From the NCBI GenBank assembly GCA_019119395.1, contig DWXC01000033.1, forward strand, positions 1-64,000: a stretch of DNA of 64,000 bases. The letters run 5' to 3'. A program made the position numbers and the translations under genes. The stretch's first letter is position 1. Each line of letters starts with the position of its first letter. Shown piece by piece: positions 50,849 through 59,681 of this stretch. The notes under the pieces were generated by a model. The model did not search any database, had not been told where the DNA came from, and saw nothing but the letters and a program-made list of their open reading frames with translations. This stretch comes from Candidatus Borkfalkia stercoripullorum. GTDB lineage: Bacteria > Bacillota > Clostridia > Christensenellales > Borkfalkiaceae.

Positions 50849-50877
50849 TTGCTTATACGGCTTTTTTGGTGTATAAT
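50849..50877 (+). promoter_or_regulatory. Promoter of the lipoprotein gene
   Basis: TTGCTT (50849-50854), 17-nt spacer, TATAAT (50872-50877). The ~100-nt leader that follows contains GGCGGCC...GGGGGCCGC and GCGCGC...GCGCGC hairpins. Confidence 0.6.
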
Positions 50878-50982
50878 GAAAAAGTATCGTATATACGGCG
50901 GCCGATGATAGGGGGCCGCGCGCTTATGCGCGCTCTTGTGCGGCACGCTTTTCAAAAGGCTTAAAAAGGAGTCATTGCTTTT

Positions 50983-53079
50983 ATGCTGAAAAAAGGCAGA
51001 AAAATTTTGATCGTACTCATGGCGCTCGTCATGGCGGTCGCGGTGTTCGCCGCTTGCGGCAGGGACTATTCTTCCGATCCGCTCACGCCCGATGCGACGA
51101 CGGGCCGGGTTTCGTCCAACGGCGGGTTCGTCGTGGAAACGGGAGACTATATCTACTTCGTCAACGGCGTGGAAGAATATACCGCGGACAATACGTACGG
51201 CACGCCCGTCAAGGGATCGCTGATGCGCATCTCCAAGAGCGACCTTGCCGCGGGGGAATATGATTCCGCGGAGATCGTCGTTCCGCAGCTGCTCGTTTCG
51301 CAGGATTACACTTCGGGCTTCTACATTTACGGCGACAGGGTGTATTACGCTTCGCCTACGACCGCCCGCAACCCCGACGGCGACGTGGAGAATTCGTATA
51401 TCGATTTCAAGAGCTCCGCGCTGGACGGCTCTTCCACGATGAGCGGTTACTACGTCCGCATGAGCGACAACTCCACCGTTTACCGCTATGTGCAGGATGA
51501 AAAAGGGGTCGTTTATCTGCTCTATGTGGACTCTTCCAATACCGAGATCCACGCGTACAACACTTCCACGGACGAGAATATCACGCTCGTGAAAGGGTAT
51601 CAGAGCTATCTCTTCAATTCCGACGACCCGACCGACCCCGAATTCTATTATACGATGTCGGTCTATTCCAACTACGGTTATAACGAATCCAATCCTTCTA
51701 CCGAGCCTTATCAGCAGGTTTACAGGGCGAGCGCGTTCGCCACGGGCACGCAGTACCCCGATATGGATCTTTCCGAAAACTATACCGACAAGGATACGGG
51801 GGAAGTGCTGGAATACATCAACTGCGGCACGCTCATCCTCGACGGTATCGGCAGGGCGAACCAGGCCACACCGTTCAACCACGACGTGGAAGGCACGCAG
51901 GCAACGGATTCCTATTATGCGAACGCGAACGGCGTGACCTACACCCTCGTCAAGTATACGGAGGACGGGCTCTATTACACCAACAGCGAAAGCAAGTCTA
52001 CGTTTTTGTATCTGCTTCCGGGCGAAGACCTGAACGCCGCGATTTCCGCAGGCACGTGGAATTCCGTCACCGGCAACGCGAACGGCGGCGCGGGCGACGT
52101 CAACGAGCGGGTCGCGATCGGAACGGGCGAAGCGAGCGCGTCCGCGCTCTTCTATAAGGAAGGGGATACCCTGTACTATATTTATGCGAGCGGTACGAAT
52201 ATCGTGCGCGTGGCGGTAGACGCAAGCGCCGCGTCTTATAAGGGCGAAGAGGTCTACATCGCGCGCAACCTCTCTTCCTCATCTTCTTCCGACGACAGCA
52301 GCTCCGACTCGTCTTCGACGAGCGCGACCCTTCTGTTCATCGACGGCGACTATCTCTATTTCACCCAGTCCGACAACGGTATTTACAGGGTCAACTGCAA
52401 GGGCGATCGGGAAGATTACCTCAATATCGGAAGGAGCGAAGAGTATACGGTCACCCGCTACCTTGAGATCGCGTATTCTTCGGGCTGGTACACGCCCGAG
52501 ATCGTAGGGGGGTATCTGTTCTTCCCCAACGGCGGAAGCTATGCGGAAAATTACGTTTACGTCATGGCAAACCCCGCGACCAACGCGGAGCTGAAAGCCC
52601 TCAACGAAAAGTATACGGACGTGCAGGACGTTCTTGCCGATATTTCCGAAACGTATGCCGACGCGGGCAACGCGGCAACCTATTATTATTACACGCAGGA
52701 CGCCGATATCCTCGCCGATGCGGATTATACCGAAAATTATACGGCGGAAGAGAAAGAAGTGTTCGACGCTTTCGTGAAATGCGAAGCATACGCCAACGCG
52801 TTCGACGCGTCCGTCCTCAAAGACGGCGAAGACGCATGGAATTATCAGAGCTACTTCTTCAACGCGGTCGGCAAAGTGTCCGACGACGATGCGGAAACCA
52901 TTGCGGACAGCCTGAAAACCGATCTTCTCGTCGCGGACGAAGAGGATACTTCCGAAGGCGGCTGGACGTGGCAGTGGGCGGCGCTGTTCGTTCCGATCGG
53001 CGTTGTGGTCGTCGCGGGTGTCGTCGTTGCGGTCGTGCTTGTCAAGAAGAAAAAAGCAAAGCGCGGCTTTACAAAATAA
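50983..53079 (+). CDS. Lipoprotein with C-terminal membrane anchor
   Basis: A 698-residue secreted protein. Signal peptide MLKKGRKILIVLMALVMAVA with lipobox 'VFAAC' gives a lipid-modified C25. The bulk (~30-640) is Tyr/Ser/Asp-rich beta sequence with repeated 'DYIYFVN', 'RVYYAS', 'LYYIYAS', 'DYLYFTQSDNGIYRVN' motifs, like DUF5050/beta-propeller proteins. A Ser/Asp-rich spacer lies at ~430-448. A second hydrophobic helix (~663-688) and Lys-rich tail end the protein, so it would be anchored at both ends. Strong AAGGAG site. Function unknown. Confidence 0.75.
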   Translation: MLKKGRKILIVLMALVMAVAVFAACGRDYSSDPLTPDATTGRVSSNGGFVVETGDYIYFVNGVEEYTADNTYGTPVKGSLMRISKSDLAAGEYDSAEIVVPQLLVSQDYTSGFYIYGDRVYYASPTTARNPDGDVENSYIDFKSSALDGSSTMSGYYVRMSDNSTVYRYVQDEKGVVYLLYVDSSNTEIHAYNTSTDENITLVKGYQSYLFNSDDPTDPEFYYTMSVYSNYGYNESNPSTEPYQQVYRASAFATGTQYPDMDLSENYTDKDTGEVLEYINCGTLILDGIGRANQATPFNHDVEGTQATDSYYANANGVTYTLVKYTEDGLYYTNSESKSTFLYLLPGEDLNAAISAGTWNSVTGNANGGAGDVNERVAIGTGEASASALFYKEGDTLYYIYASGTNIVRVAVDASAASYKGEEVYIARNLSSSSSSDDSSSDSSSTSATLLFIDGDYLYFTQSDNGIYRVNCKGDREDYLNIGRSEEYTVTRYLEIAYSSGWYTPEIVGGYLFFPNGGSYAENYVYVMANPATNAELKALNEKYTDVQDVLADISETYADAGNAATYYYYTQDADILADADYTENYTAEEKEVFDAFVKCEAYANAFDASVLKDGEDAWNYQSYFFNAVGKVSDDDAETIADSLKTDLLVADEEDTSEGGWTWQWAALFVPIGVVVVAGVVVAVVLVKKKKAKRGFTK

Positions 53080-53095
53080 AAAAGCCGAAAGGGCG

Positions 53096-53118
53096 GGACG
53101 ATTTCCCGTCCTTTTTGT
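53096..53118 (+). terminator. Terminator
   Basis: GGGACG/CGTCC-type stem followed by TTTTTG, 17 nt after the lipoprotein gene. Confidence 0.7.
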
Positions 53119-53187
53119 TTTGTCCGCGGGAAATTATAAAAAATCGGAGAAAAGCATAAAAAAGCCAAAAAAATCCGCTGAAAATCC

Positions 53188-53216
53188 TTTACAAACATGA
53201 AAAAACTATGTATAAT
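53188..53216 (+). promoter_or_regulatory. Promoter of the acidic zinc-ribbon gene
   Basis: TTTACA (53188-53193), 17-nt spacer, TATAAT (53211-53216). A second weaker candidate is TTGCAC (53262-53267) with TAATAT (53284-53289). Confidence 0.55.
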
Positions 53217-53325
53217 CTATCGATGAAAAAATGCGGGAAAACGGCGGTATTTTTTCGGAAATTGCACATAGTATTCCCCGTGATAATATTATTGTAATGT
53301 GCGGGATAGGGAGGGAAATTCCTGT

Positions 53326-53826
<501 letters not shown>

Positions 53827-53846
53827 TTCGGTTGCCGCAAGGACAG

Positions 53847-53879
53847 GGAAGCCCTTATTTTTAAGGGCTTCCTTTTTTT
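53847..53879 (+). terminator. Intrinsic terminator
   Basis: GGAAGCCCTTA/TAAGGGCTTCC stem (53847-53857, 53862-53872) then seven Ts. Confidence 0.9.
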
Positions 53880-53970
53880 CGATATTTCCGTTTTTTACCG
53901 GCTGCGTCCCGTGAAAAGGGCGTTCCCCATGCTCGGCGTTCCGCGCCCGCAAACGCACGCGTAAAGCGAA

Positions 53971-54001
53971 AAGCTCCCCGCGGAGAATCCGCGGGGAGCT
54001 T
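53971..54001 (-). terminator. Terminator of veg
   Basis: AAGCTCCCCGCGGA/TCCGCGGGGAGCTT perfect stem with a GAA loop, 9 nt beyond the veg stop on the minus strand, followed there by TTCGCTTT. Confidence 0.7.
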
Positions 54002-54009
54002 GCCTTATG

Positions 54010-54261
54010 TCACGCTTTTTTAGCCAGTTCCCTGACTTTTACGCTGCCGCAAAGCACCTCTGCGTAGGCATACGCCGTTTTGCCGCGGTAATCGGCGTCG
54101 TAGGGCTGTACGGTGAAGAGCGCGGGATACACGCCCGAAAGCCTGCCCGTAAAGCTGACGATCTTGTTTCGCCCCAGGTTCACGCGCACGGCAACGTCCT
54201 TTTCGTAATATTTTTTGATTTCGTCTTTTATCGCCTGTATGTTCTGCGTCGGTCTGATCAT
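54010..54261 (-). CDS. veg: Veg family protein
   Basis: An 83-residue protein of the Veg family (formerly DUF1021): 'IKKYYEKDVAVRVNLGRNKIVSFTGRLSGVYPALFTVQ' is diagnostic. In Bacillus subtilis Veg promotes biofilm matrix genes by affecting SinR and is made during growth and spore outgrowth. Start ATG 54261 with a moderate AGGGG site. Divergent from the DUF3794 gene. Confidence 0.92.
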   Translation of the reverse strand: MIRPTQNIQAIKDEIKKYYEKDVAVRVNLGRNKIVSFTGRLSGVYPALFTVQPYDADYRGKTAYAYAEVLCGSVKVRELAKKA

Positions 54262-54384
54262 GCCCCTATTATTCCCCGAACGGCAAAAAATATACCGGGC
54301 CGCAAAATGCGACGTTTTTCGCAGGCATACCGCTCCTTTGCCGCGCATACAATAAGAGAGAACAAAAAAGCAAGGAGCAAAAAA

Positions 54385-55896
54385 ATGTCTGTTTCGGGAA
54401 ATTACGATAAAGTCAGCTATATCGCTTCGGGCAAAAGCGTCCGCGCGCAGTCCATTGTAGAGTGCCGCCTGAACGATTGGGGGGAGAACAGGGTGCTCGC
54501 GGTCAGCGCGCGCGCCGTGTCCGTCGGGGCGGAGACGCTTTCGGGCGAAGTGCGTTACGGGGGAAGGCTGTATTTCACCGTGCTCGCCTGCACGCCCGAC
54601 GGCAGTATCGTCAGCGGCGAGAGGGGTGCGGAATTTTCTCACCGGGCGGAATGCGAGAGCGCCGCGCCCGCGCAGACGGCGGACGTAACGCTCACCGTCG
54701 AAAAGGTGGAAATGCGGCGGGACGGCAGGGCGCTCGTTCTTTCCGCGATCGTTTCGGCCGACGTCTCGCTTTTCGTTCCCGCGGAGATCTCGTATCTTTC
54801 GGGCGGAGACGGCGTCGTGTGCGATTTCCGCCCCGTCCGTCTCCTGCAGGTCGCCGCCTGCCGCGGCGAGGCGGAGATCGAGGAGGAGTTCGATACCGAT
54901 TACGTGGGAGACGTGCTCGCGCACAGCGAAACGGCTTTCGTCAACCGCGTCACCGCGTCCGCGGGGTCTGTCGAAGTTTCGGGAGAGATCAACCTCGGCA
55001 TTTTGGCCAAGCGCGAGGGGGAAAGCGACACGGTGTCTTTCGAGCGGCTCATCCCGTTCCGCGCCGAGATCCCCTGCGACGAAGCGTTTTCGGGCTGCGG
55101 GTGTACGGCGGAAGCGTGCGTGCGCGAGGTGAATATTTCCGCCGCTTGCGACGAAGATAAAAACCGCTGCCGCGTTGCGGCGGAATTCACGCTGGCGCTT
55201 ACGGGCAGGGTCTACCGCGGAGAGAGCGTCCACATGAGCGCAGACGCGTTCTGCCCCGGGTTTGAAAGCAGTCTCGAACGCGCGGAGATCGTGTCCCGCG
55301 AGCCCGTCGCGGCGTTTTCGGCAACGGAGCGCGTTTCGGGCACGGCGGCGATCTCCGAGCCGGTCGATTTTGCCTGTACCCTGCAATCGGTCGCGTTCGG
55401 CGGATGCCTGGCGGCGGCGGCCGTTTCCGACGGCGAAGTGAACGTCGAGGGCGTCGTTTCCGCTTACATACTCATGAAGGACGGCGAAGGCAACCCGAAA
55501 AGCTGCGAGGCCAGCCTGCCGTTTTCCTTCCCCGTCAAGTGCGACCGCGCCAAAAAGGGGCAGTCCGCAAACGTTTCCGCGCTCGCCTGCGGCATTTCCG
55601 CAAGGCAGAAAAAGGAGGGGGAGCTGGAAGCGGAATGCGCGTTGAAACTGTACATAACGCTGTTCGAATGCCAGAGTTCCTCCGCGGTCACCCGCATCGA
55701 GGCGGGCGACGCCGTGCCCGAATGCGACGCTGCGGTCAGCGTATACATCCCCTGCGCGGGAGACGGCCTTTGGGATATCGCCAAAAGGCTGAAGCGCTCG
55801 CCCGAAGAGGTGCGCCGCACGAACGCATCCCTCGAATTCCCTCTGGGCGGCGGCGAGCGCATCGTCGTATACCGGAGAAAAGAGATCGGATTCTGA
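54385..55896 (+). CDS. DUF3794 (SPOCS) and LysM protein, SipL-like
   Basis: A 503-residue protein. It contains about three DUF3794/SPOCS-like beta domains (~20-150, ~165-290, ~310-440) and ends with a LysM motif (~452-498; 'VYIPCAGDGLWDIAKRLKRSPEEVRRTN'). In Clostridioides difficile, SipL has this layout and joins the coat protein SpoIVA on the forespore. That suggests the organism has, or once had, sporulation genes; no other spore gene is in the window. Veg, divergent from it, is often found near sporulation or peptidoglycan genes. AAGGAG precedes the start. Confidence 0.85.
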   Translation: MSVSGNYDKVSYIASGKSVRAQSIVECRLNDWGENRVLAVSARAVSVGAETLSGEVRYGGRLYFTVLACTPDGSIVSGERGAEFSHRAECESAAPAQTADVTLTVEKVEMRRDGRALVLSAIVSADVSLFVPAEISYLSGGDGVVCDFRPVRLLQVAACRGEAEIEEEFDTDYVGDVLAHSETAFVNRVTASAGSVEVSGEINLGILAKREGESDTVSFERLIPFRAEIPCDEAFSGCGCTAEACVREVNISAACDEDKNRCRVAAEFTLALTGRVYRGESVHMSADAFCPGFESSLERAEIVSREPVAAFSATERVSGTAAISEPVDFACTLQSVAFGGCLAAAAVSDGEVNVEGVVSAYILMKDGEGNPKSCEASLPFSFPVKCDRAKKGQSANVSALACGISARQKKEGELEAECALKLYITLFECQSSSAVTRIEAGDAVPECDAAVSVYIPCAGDGLWDIAKRLKRSPEEVRRTNASLEFPLGGGERIVVYRRKEIGF

Positions 55897-55950
55897 TTTT
55901 ACGTTGTTTTCTGCCGCCGCGCTTTTTTAAACGCGCGGCGCATGGCAAAC

Positions 55951-55976
55951 GCCGCATCCGTGCGGCGTTTTTTCTT
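55951..55976 (+). terminator. Intrinsic terminator
   Basis: AACGCCGCA/TGCGGCGTT stem followed by TTTTTT, after the DUF3794 gene. Confidence 0.85.
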
Positions 55977-56016
55977 TCCGAAATATGAGCATTTGGCGAA
56001 ATTTACGTTTGCAATG

Positions 56017-56045
56017 TTTACATTCCGTTGCGGTTATGATATAAT
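56017..56045 (+). promoter_or_regulatory. Promoter of ispE
   Basis: TTTACA (56017-56022), 17-nt spacer, TATAAT (56040-56045). Confidence 0.75.
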
Positions 56046-56078
56046 ATTAAGGAATATTTGCGTGCAGAGGGGAAGGGC

Positions 56079-57011
56079 GTGTTCGCAACCAAGGTCAGAA
56101 GTTACGCAAAAGTCAATCTTTCGCTGAACATCCTCGGCGTTTCGGGCGGCTATCATATGATCGACAGCGTCGCCGCGAGCGTGGATATCTGGGACACGGT
56201 ATGCGCGAAACCCCGTTCGGACGGGCTTATAAACGTCTATATGCACGGGCTGGGCAGCGAAAGCATCCCGCCGGAAAAGAACAACGCCGTCAAGGCGGGC
56301 GAGGCGTTCGTCTCCGCGTTCGGCACGAAGGGCGCGGATATCGAAATTTATAAGGACATCCCGATCGGCGCGGGGCTGGGCGGTTCGTCCGCGGACGCGG
56401 CGGGCGTGCTCAACGCCCTCGCAAAGCTGTACAAGGTCAAAGACCGCGCCGCAATCAAAGCGCTCGCCGATACGCTCGGCAGCGATACGGCTTATATGCT
56501 CGCAGGCGGGTTTGCCCGCATGCAGGGCAGGGGCGATAAGGTCACCCCGCTCATATGCCCGCGGACGCTGCACATGCTGTTGTTCGCCCCGAGCGAAGGC
56601 GTTTCGTCGGGGGAGTGTTACCGCGAATACGACCGATGCCCCGACGCGCCGCGCTCCGACAGCCAAAACATGGCCGAGGCGCTCGCTTCGGGCGATTTTC
56701 CCGCGGTCGCGAGGAACGTTTACAACGCGCTGGGCGCGCCCGCCGCACGGCTTTCGGGCGCGGTCGGGGAAGCGCTGGAAGCGGCAAAATCTTTCAGCCC
56801 TTCCGCCTGCGCGGTGACGGGTTCGGGCAGCGGCGTTTTCGCCCTGTTCGAGAGCGAAGAACTCTGCCGCTGGGCAAAGAGCCGTTATAAAGGAAAGATC
56901 CGTACCCGCATTATAAAAACGGTTCTGCCCAAAGAAGCAAAAATCAGCCGCCTTTCGAGCCCCTTCGCCCTTACCGAAGAGGAGATCGAAAACGCAGAGG
57001 GCGAACGATAA
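56079..57011 (+). CDS. ispE: 4-diphosphocytidyl-2-C-methyl-D-erythritol kinase, GTG start
   Basis: A 310-residue GHMP kinase of the MEP route to isoprenoids, phosphorylating CDP-ME. 'SYAKVNLSLNILG' (~8-20) and the ATP loop 'PIGAGLGGSSADAAGVLNAL' (~97-116) are typical; 'VTGSGSGVFALF' (~248-259) is the third GHMP motif. The GTG start at 56079 follows GAGGGGA; a TTG seven codons upstream is less likely. The His of the substrate loop is at 'GGYHMIDSV' (~23-31). Confidence 0.93.
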   Translation: MFATKVRSYAKVNLSLNILGVSGGYHMIDSVAASVDIWDTVCAKPRSDGLINVYMHGLGSESIPPEKNNAVKAGEAFVSAFGTKGADIEIYKDIPIGAGLGGSSADAAGVLNALAKLYKVKDRAAIKALADTLGSDTAYMLAGGFARMQGRGDKVTPLICPRTLHMLLFAPSEGVSSGECYREYDRCPDAPRSDSQNMAEALASGDFPAVARNVYNALGAPAARLSGAVGEALEAAKSFSPSACAVTGSGSGVFALFESEELCRWAKSRYKGKIRTRIIKTVLPKEAKISRLSSPFALTEEEIENAEGER

Positions 57012-57026
57012 AGGAGACATTCATTT

Positions 57027-57923
57027 ATGGAAGAAAGGAATCTCGAACTGGACGACGACGGGAAGATCAAACTGAAAAAGAACGGCGAAGATTTTCTCTC
57101 CGATGCCGCCGTGCCGGAAGATGCGGACGACATCGTCATCGAAGTGCCCGACTTCGAGGGCTTCCGCGAAGAGAACGGCAGGGTCGGGCTTTCAGACGAA
57201 GAACTGGCAGCCAAGGCGCAGGAGCGCGAAGAGCGCACCGCCGCGCGCAAGGGAACGGCGGAAAAACTGCTCGAAGAGGCGGACTCTCTGTTTGAAGCGG
57301 GCGACCTGATCGGCGCGGGGGAAAAATATCTCGACAGCGCCGCCGAATACGCGGCGGATTGGCGGCCTTGGTTCGGCGTCGTGCGGGTGCAGACCAAAGA
57401 TTTTACCGATTTTTCCGAAATATACGACTGTCAGAACGCATACGACCGCGCACTGCGCCGCATGGGCGAAAAAGAGCGCGCTTCCCTTGCCGAAAAATAC
57501 GTGCCTTCTATGGAAAGCATCGTATCGGAAAGCGAGGAAAAAGCGGACGCGTTGGAACAAGAGGATGCGGCGATTCGCGAGGCGAAGCTGCCTGCGGCAC
57601 ATGCGGAATTTAAGGCGCTCGGCGTCAGGCTCATCGTGTTTGCGGCTCTCTTTGCTGTATTTACGGTCGTCTGTGCCGTCACCGCGACGCTGATCGGCAG
57701 GGTGCGCAGCGCCCTGATCCTGATCCCGCCGATCGCATGCGGGGTCATCGCCGTCGCCTGCCTGTTTATTGCGGCGGTATACCTGAAAAAATTTCTGGCG
57801 GCGCGGTCGGCATACCGCGCGGCGCAGCTCCCGCTTACCAGTCCCGCGGGCAGGGAATGCGCCAAATTGAGAGAATATGCCGAGCTCGTGCAGTCGGTCA
57901 TAGACGACTTTCAAAAGGCATGA
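57027..57923 (+). CDS. Membrane protein with TPR-like N-terminal region
   Basis: A 298-residue protein. The N-terminal ~65 residues are acidic and probably disordered; ~70-190 is helical with a TPR-like pair ('EKLLEEADSLFEAGDLIGAGEKYLDSA', 'WRPWFGVVRVQTKDF'). Two membrane segments lie at ~198-222 and ~232-255, then a short helical tail. It follows ispE by 15 nt with AAGGAG, so they share a transcript. I recognise no named family. Confidence 0.65.
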   Translation: MEERNLELDDDGKIKLKKNGEDFLSDAAVPEDADDIVIEVPDFEGFREENGRVGLSDEELAAKAQEREERTAARKGTAEKLLEEADSLFEAGDLIGAGEKYLDSAAEYAADWRPWFGVVRVQTKDFTDFSEIYDCQNAYDRALRRMGEKERASLAEKYVPSMESIVSESEEKADALEQEDAAIREAKLPAAHAEFKALGVRLIVFAALFAVFTVVCAVTATLIGRVRSALILIPPIACGVIAVACLFIAAVYLKKFLAARSAYRAAQLPLTSPAGRECAKLREYAELVQSVIDDFQKA

Positions 57924-57925
57924 TT

Positions 57926-57961
57926 TTTGGGCGTCCTTATTTGCGGACGCCCGTTTTTTTT
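57926..57961 (+). terminator. Intrinsic terminator
   Basis: GGGCGTCC/GGACGCCC stem with TTATTTGC loop, followed by GTTTTTTTT. Confidence 0.92.
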
Positions 57962-58005
57962 GGAAAGCATCGTAAAACTTCGGGGGACGGGATGCCGCTT
58001 TTTGG

Positions 58006-58034
58006 TTGCATTATAACTTTCCGCATAGTATAAT
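58006..58034 (+). promoter_or_regulatory. Promoter of the glycosyltransferase gene
   Basis: TTGCAT (58006-58011), 17-nt spacer, TATAAT (58029-58034). Confidence 0.65.
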
Positions 58035-58069
58035 AAATTCGGGACTGTTTTTACGGAAGAGGAGAGAAT

Positions 58070-59404
58070 ATGGAATTGGTTTTGAAAATTTTTCAAACAA
58101 TCCTGTCCGTAGTGGCGATACTCATTTTGTACCGCTACGTATATATGGCGATCGGCTTTTTCGGTAAGGCGAAAAAATTCAAGGAAGCGGAAACGGAGCA
58201 CAAATTCGCCGTCGTCATCTGTGCGAAAAATGAGGAGAAAGTCATCGGAAACCTGCTGGACAGCATAAAAGCGCAAAATTATCCGCAGGATAAACTGCAC
58301 GTTTTTGTCATTGCGGACAACTGCGATGACAATACCGCGTCCATTGCGGCGGAAAAAGGCGCGACCGTATATGAAAGGCACGATGCGAAGCATGCCCGCA
58401 AGGGATGGGCGCTTGAATTCGGGTTTCATAAAATACGAGAAGAATTCGGTATCGACGGCTTTGAAGGGTATTGTATTTTCGATGCGGACAATCTTCTGCA
58501 TCCCGATTACATGCGCGAAATGAACAAGGCGTTCGACGAAGGGAAACTGGACGTCATCCAGGGCTACCGAAACACAAAAAATTTTGATACGAATTGGATA
58601 TCCGCCTCTTACGGGCTGTTTTTTTACCGCCAGTCGGCGGCGTATCACCGCCCGAGGCAAATTTTACATACGTCTACCAACCTTTCGGGCACAGGTTATC
58701 TGATCAGGAGCCGCGCGCTCGAAGAAGGCTGGCGTTGGGCGAGCCTTACGGAAGACACGCAGTTTACCATGCACCTCGTTTCTTCGGGGATGAAAGTCGG
58801 CTATTGCGAGGCCGCAGAGTTTTTTGACGAACAGCCTACCGATCTGCGGACGACTTTGCGTCAGCGTTTGCGCTGGAGCAAGGGGCGCATATATGCCTTT
58901 TTCGCTTACGGGTATAAACTTGTTGCCGGGCTTTTCCGGAAAAAAACGAACAAGTGGTCGTGCTACGATATGTTTTTTTCTTTTTTCCCGTACGGTTTGG
59001 GTACGGCGCTTTTGGCGATCGCGTCTTTTCTCATTTCGTTTATCACCATGGCGGTAAACGGAGGGTTTTCCGCGGCGGTCGCGGAATATACGACCGTTAC
59101 CGTTCTGAAAACCGCGCTTATTGCGCTCGGCATTGCTTGGGGTAGCGGTATGCTTGTTTCCGCGCTGGTCGCGATACGCGAACGAAAAAAAATACGTTGC
59201 GGAAAAGCAAAACTTGTCTGGTATATCGTTATTTCTCCCTGGTTCGATCTTATCGGCACGCCGCTTTCGGTCGTTTCCCTCTTTATGCACGTGACATGGA
59301 AAAAGATCAAGCACGTCGACGATAAAAAGATTGAAGACGTCATTTCTGTTCCCGCTCTTACGGAAAAAAGCGCAGCGGCATCGGAAAAGACGGAATCAGA
59401 ATAA
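58070..59404 (+). CDS. Family 2 glycosyltransferase, membrane-bound
   Basis: A 444-residue GT-A fold enzyme with one N-terminal helix (~5-28) and three or four C-terminal membrane segments (~290-395). Catalytic motifs: 'VVICAKNEEKVIGNLLDSI' (nucleotide site, ~48-66), 'FDADN' (~142-146, metal-binding DXD), 'TEDTQFTMH' (~225-233) and 'LRQRLRWSKG' (~262-271). The Q-x-x-R-W motif and membrane layout mark processive or lipid-linked enzymes, related to N-acetylglucosaminyltransferases such as IcaA. The product is not known. Single-gene unit. Confidence 0.88.
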   Translation: MELVLKIFQTILSVVAILILYRYVYMAIGFFGKAKKFKEAETEHKFAVVICAKNEEKVIGNLLDSIKAQNYPQDKLHVFVIADNCDDNTASIAAEKGATVYERHDAKHARKGWALEFGFHKIREEFGIDGFEGYCIFDADNLLHPDYMREMNKAFDEGKLDVIQGYRNTKNFDTNWISASYGLFFYRQSAAYHRPRQILHTSTNLSGTGYLIRSRALEEGWRWASLTEDTQFTMHLVSSGMKVGYCEAAEFFDEQPTDLRTTLRQRLRWSKGRIYAFFAYGYKLVAGLFRKKTNKWSCYDMFFSFFPYGLGTALLAIASFLISFITMAVNGGFSAAVAEYTTVTVLKTALIALGIAWGSGMLVSALVAIRERKKIRCGKAKLVWYIVISPWFDLIGTPLSVVSLFMHVTWKKIKHVDDKKIEDVISVPALTEKSAAASEKTESE

Positions 59405-59432
59405 AAAAGCCGCCCGTACGGGCGGCTTTTTT
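59403..59432 (+). terminator. Intrinsic terminator
   Basis: AAAAAAGCCGCCCG/CGGGCGGCTTTTTT stem overlapping the stop codon of the glycosyltransferase. Confidence 0.92.
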
Positions 59433-59590
59433 ATAAGAATTTTTGCAAATCTGTTGCATCGCGACAAAAAAGGTGTTAATATAAAAATGCGGCGCGGGCG
59501 GCGTTTTTTGCCTGCCGCTTTGAAAAAAAATAACAAACTTCGTTCGCTCCTATAAAATTTCCGCCTTTGCAAATTTTTGATTTCATACGT

Positions 59591-59619
59591 TTGACAGAGA
59601 ACCGTTCTTTTGATAAAAT
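59591..59619 (+). promoter_or_regulatory. Promoter of rex-adhE
   Basis: TTGACA (59591-59596), 17-nt spacer, TAAAAT (59614-59619). The -10 lies inside the palindrome of the putative Rex operator. Confidence 0.7.
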
Positions 59620-59627
59620 TTTATCGA
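59610..59627. promoter_or_regulatory. Putative Rex operator
   Basis: TTGATAAAATTTTATCGA is a nearly perfect 18-bp palindrome (one mismatch), close to the Rex consensus TTGTTAANNNNTTAACAA in length and ends. A further pair CGATAAAAA/TTTTTATCG lies at about 59625-59654. Overlap with the -10 means bound Rex would block its own transcription when NADH is low. Confidence 0.6.
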
Positions 59628-59681
59628 TAAAAAAATATCAATATATTTTTATCGGTTTTCGGCCGGGTAAGAAAAAAGGCA

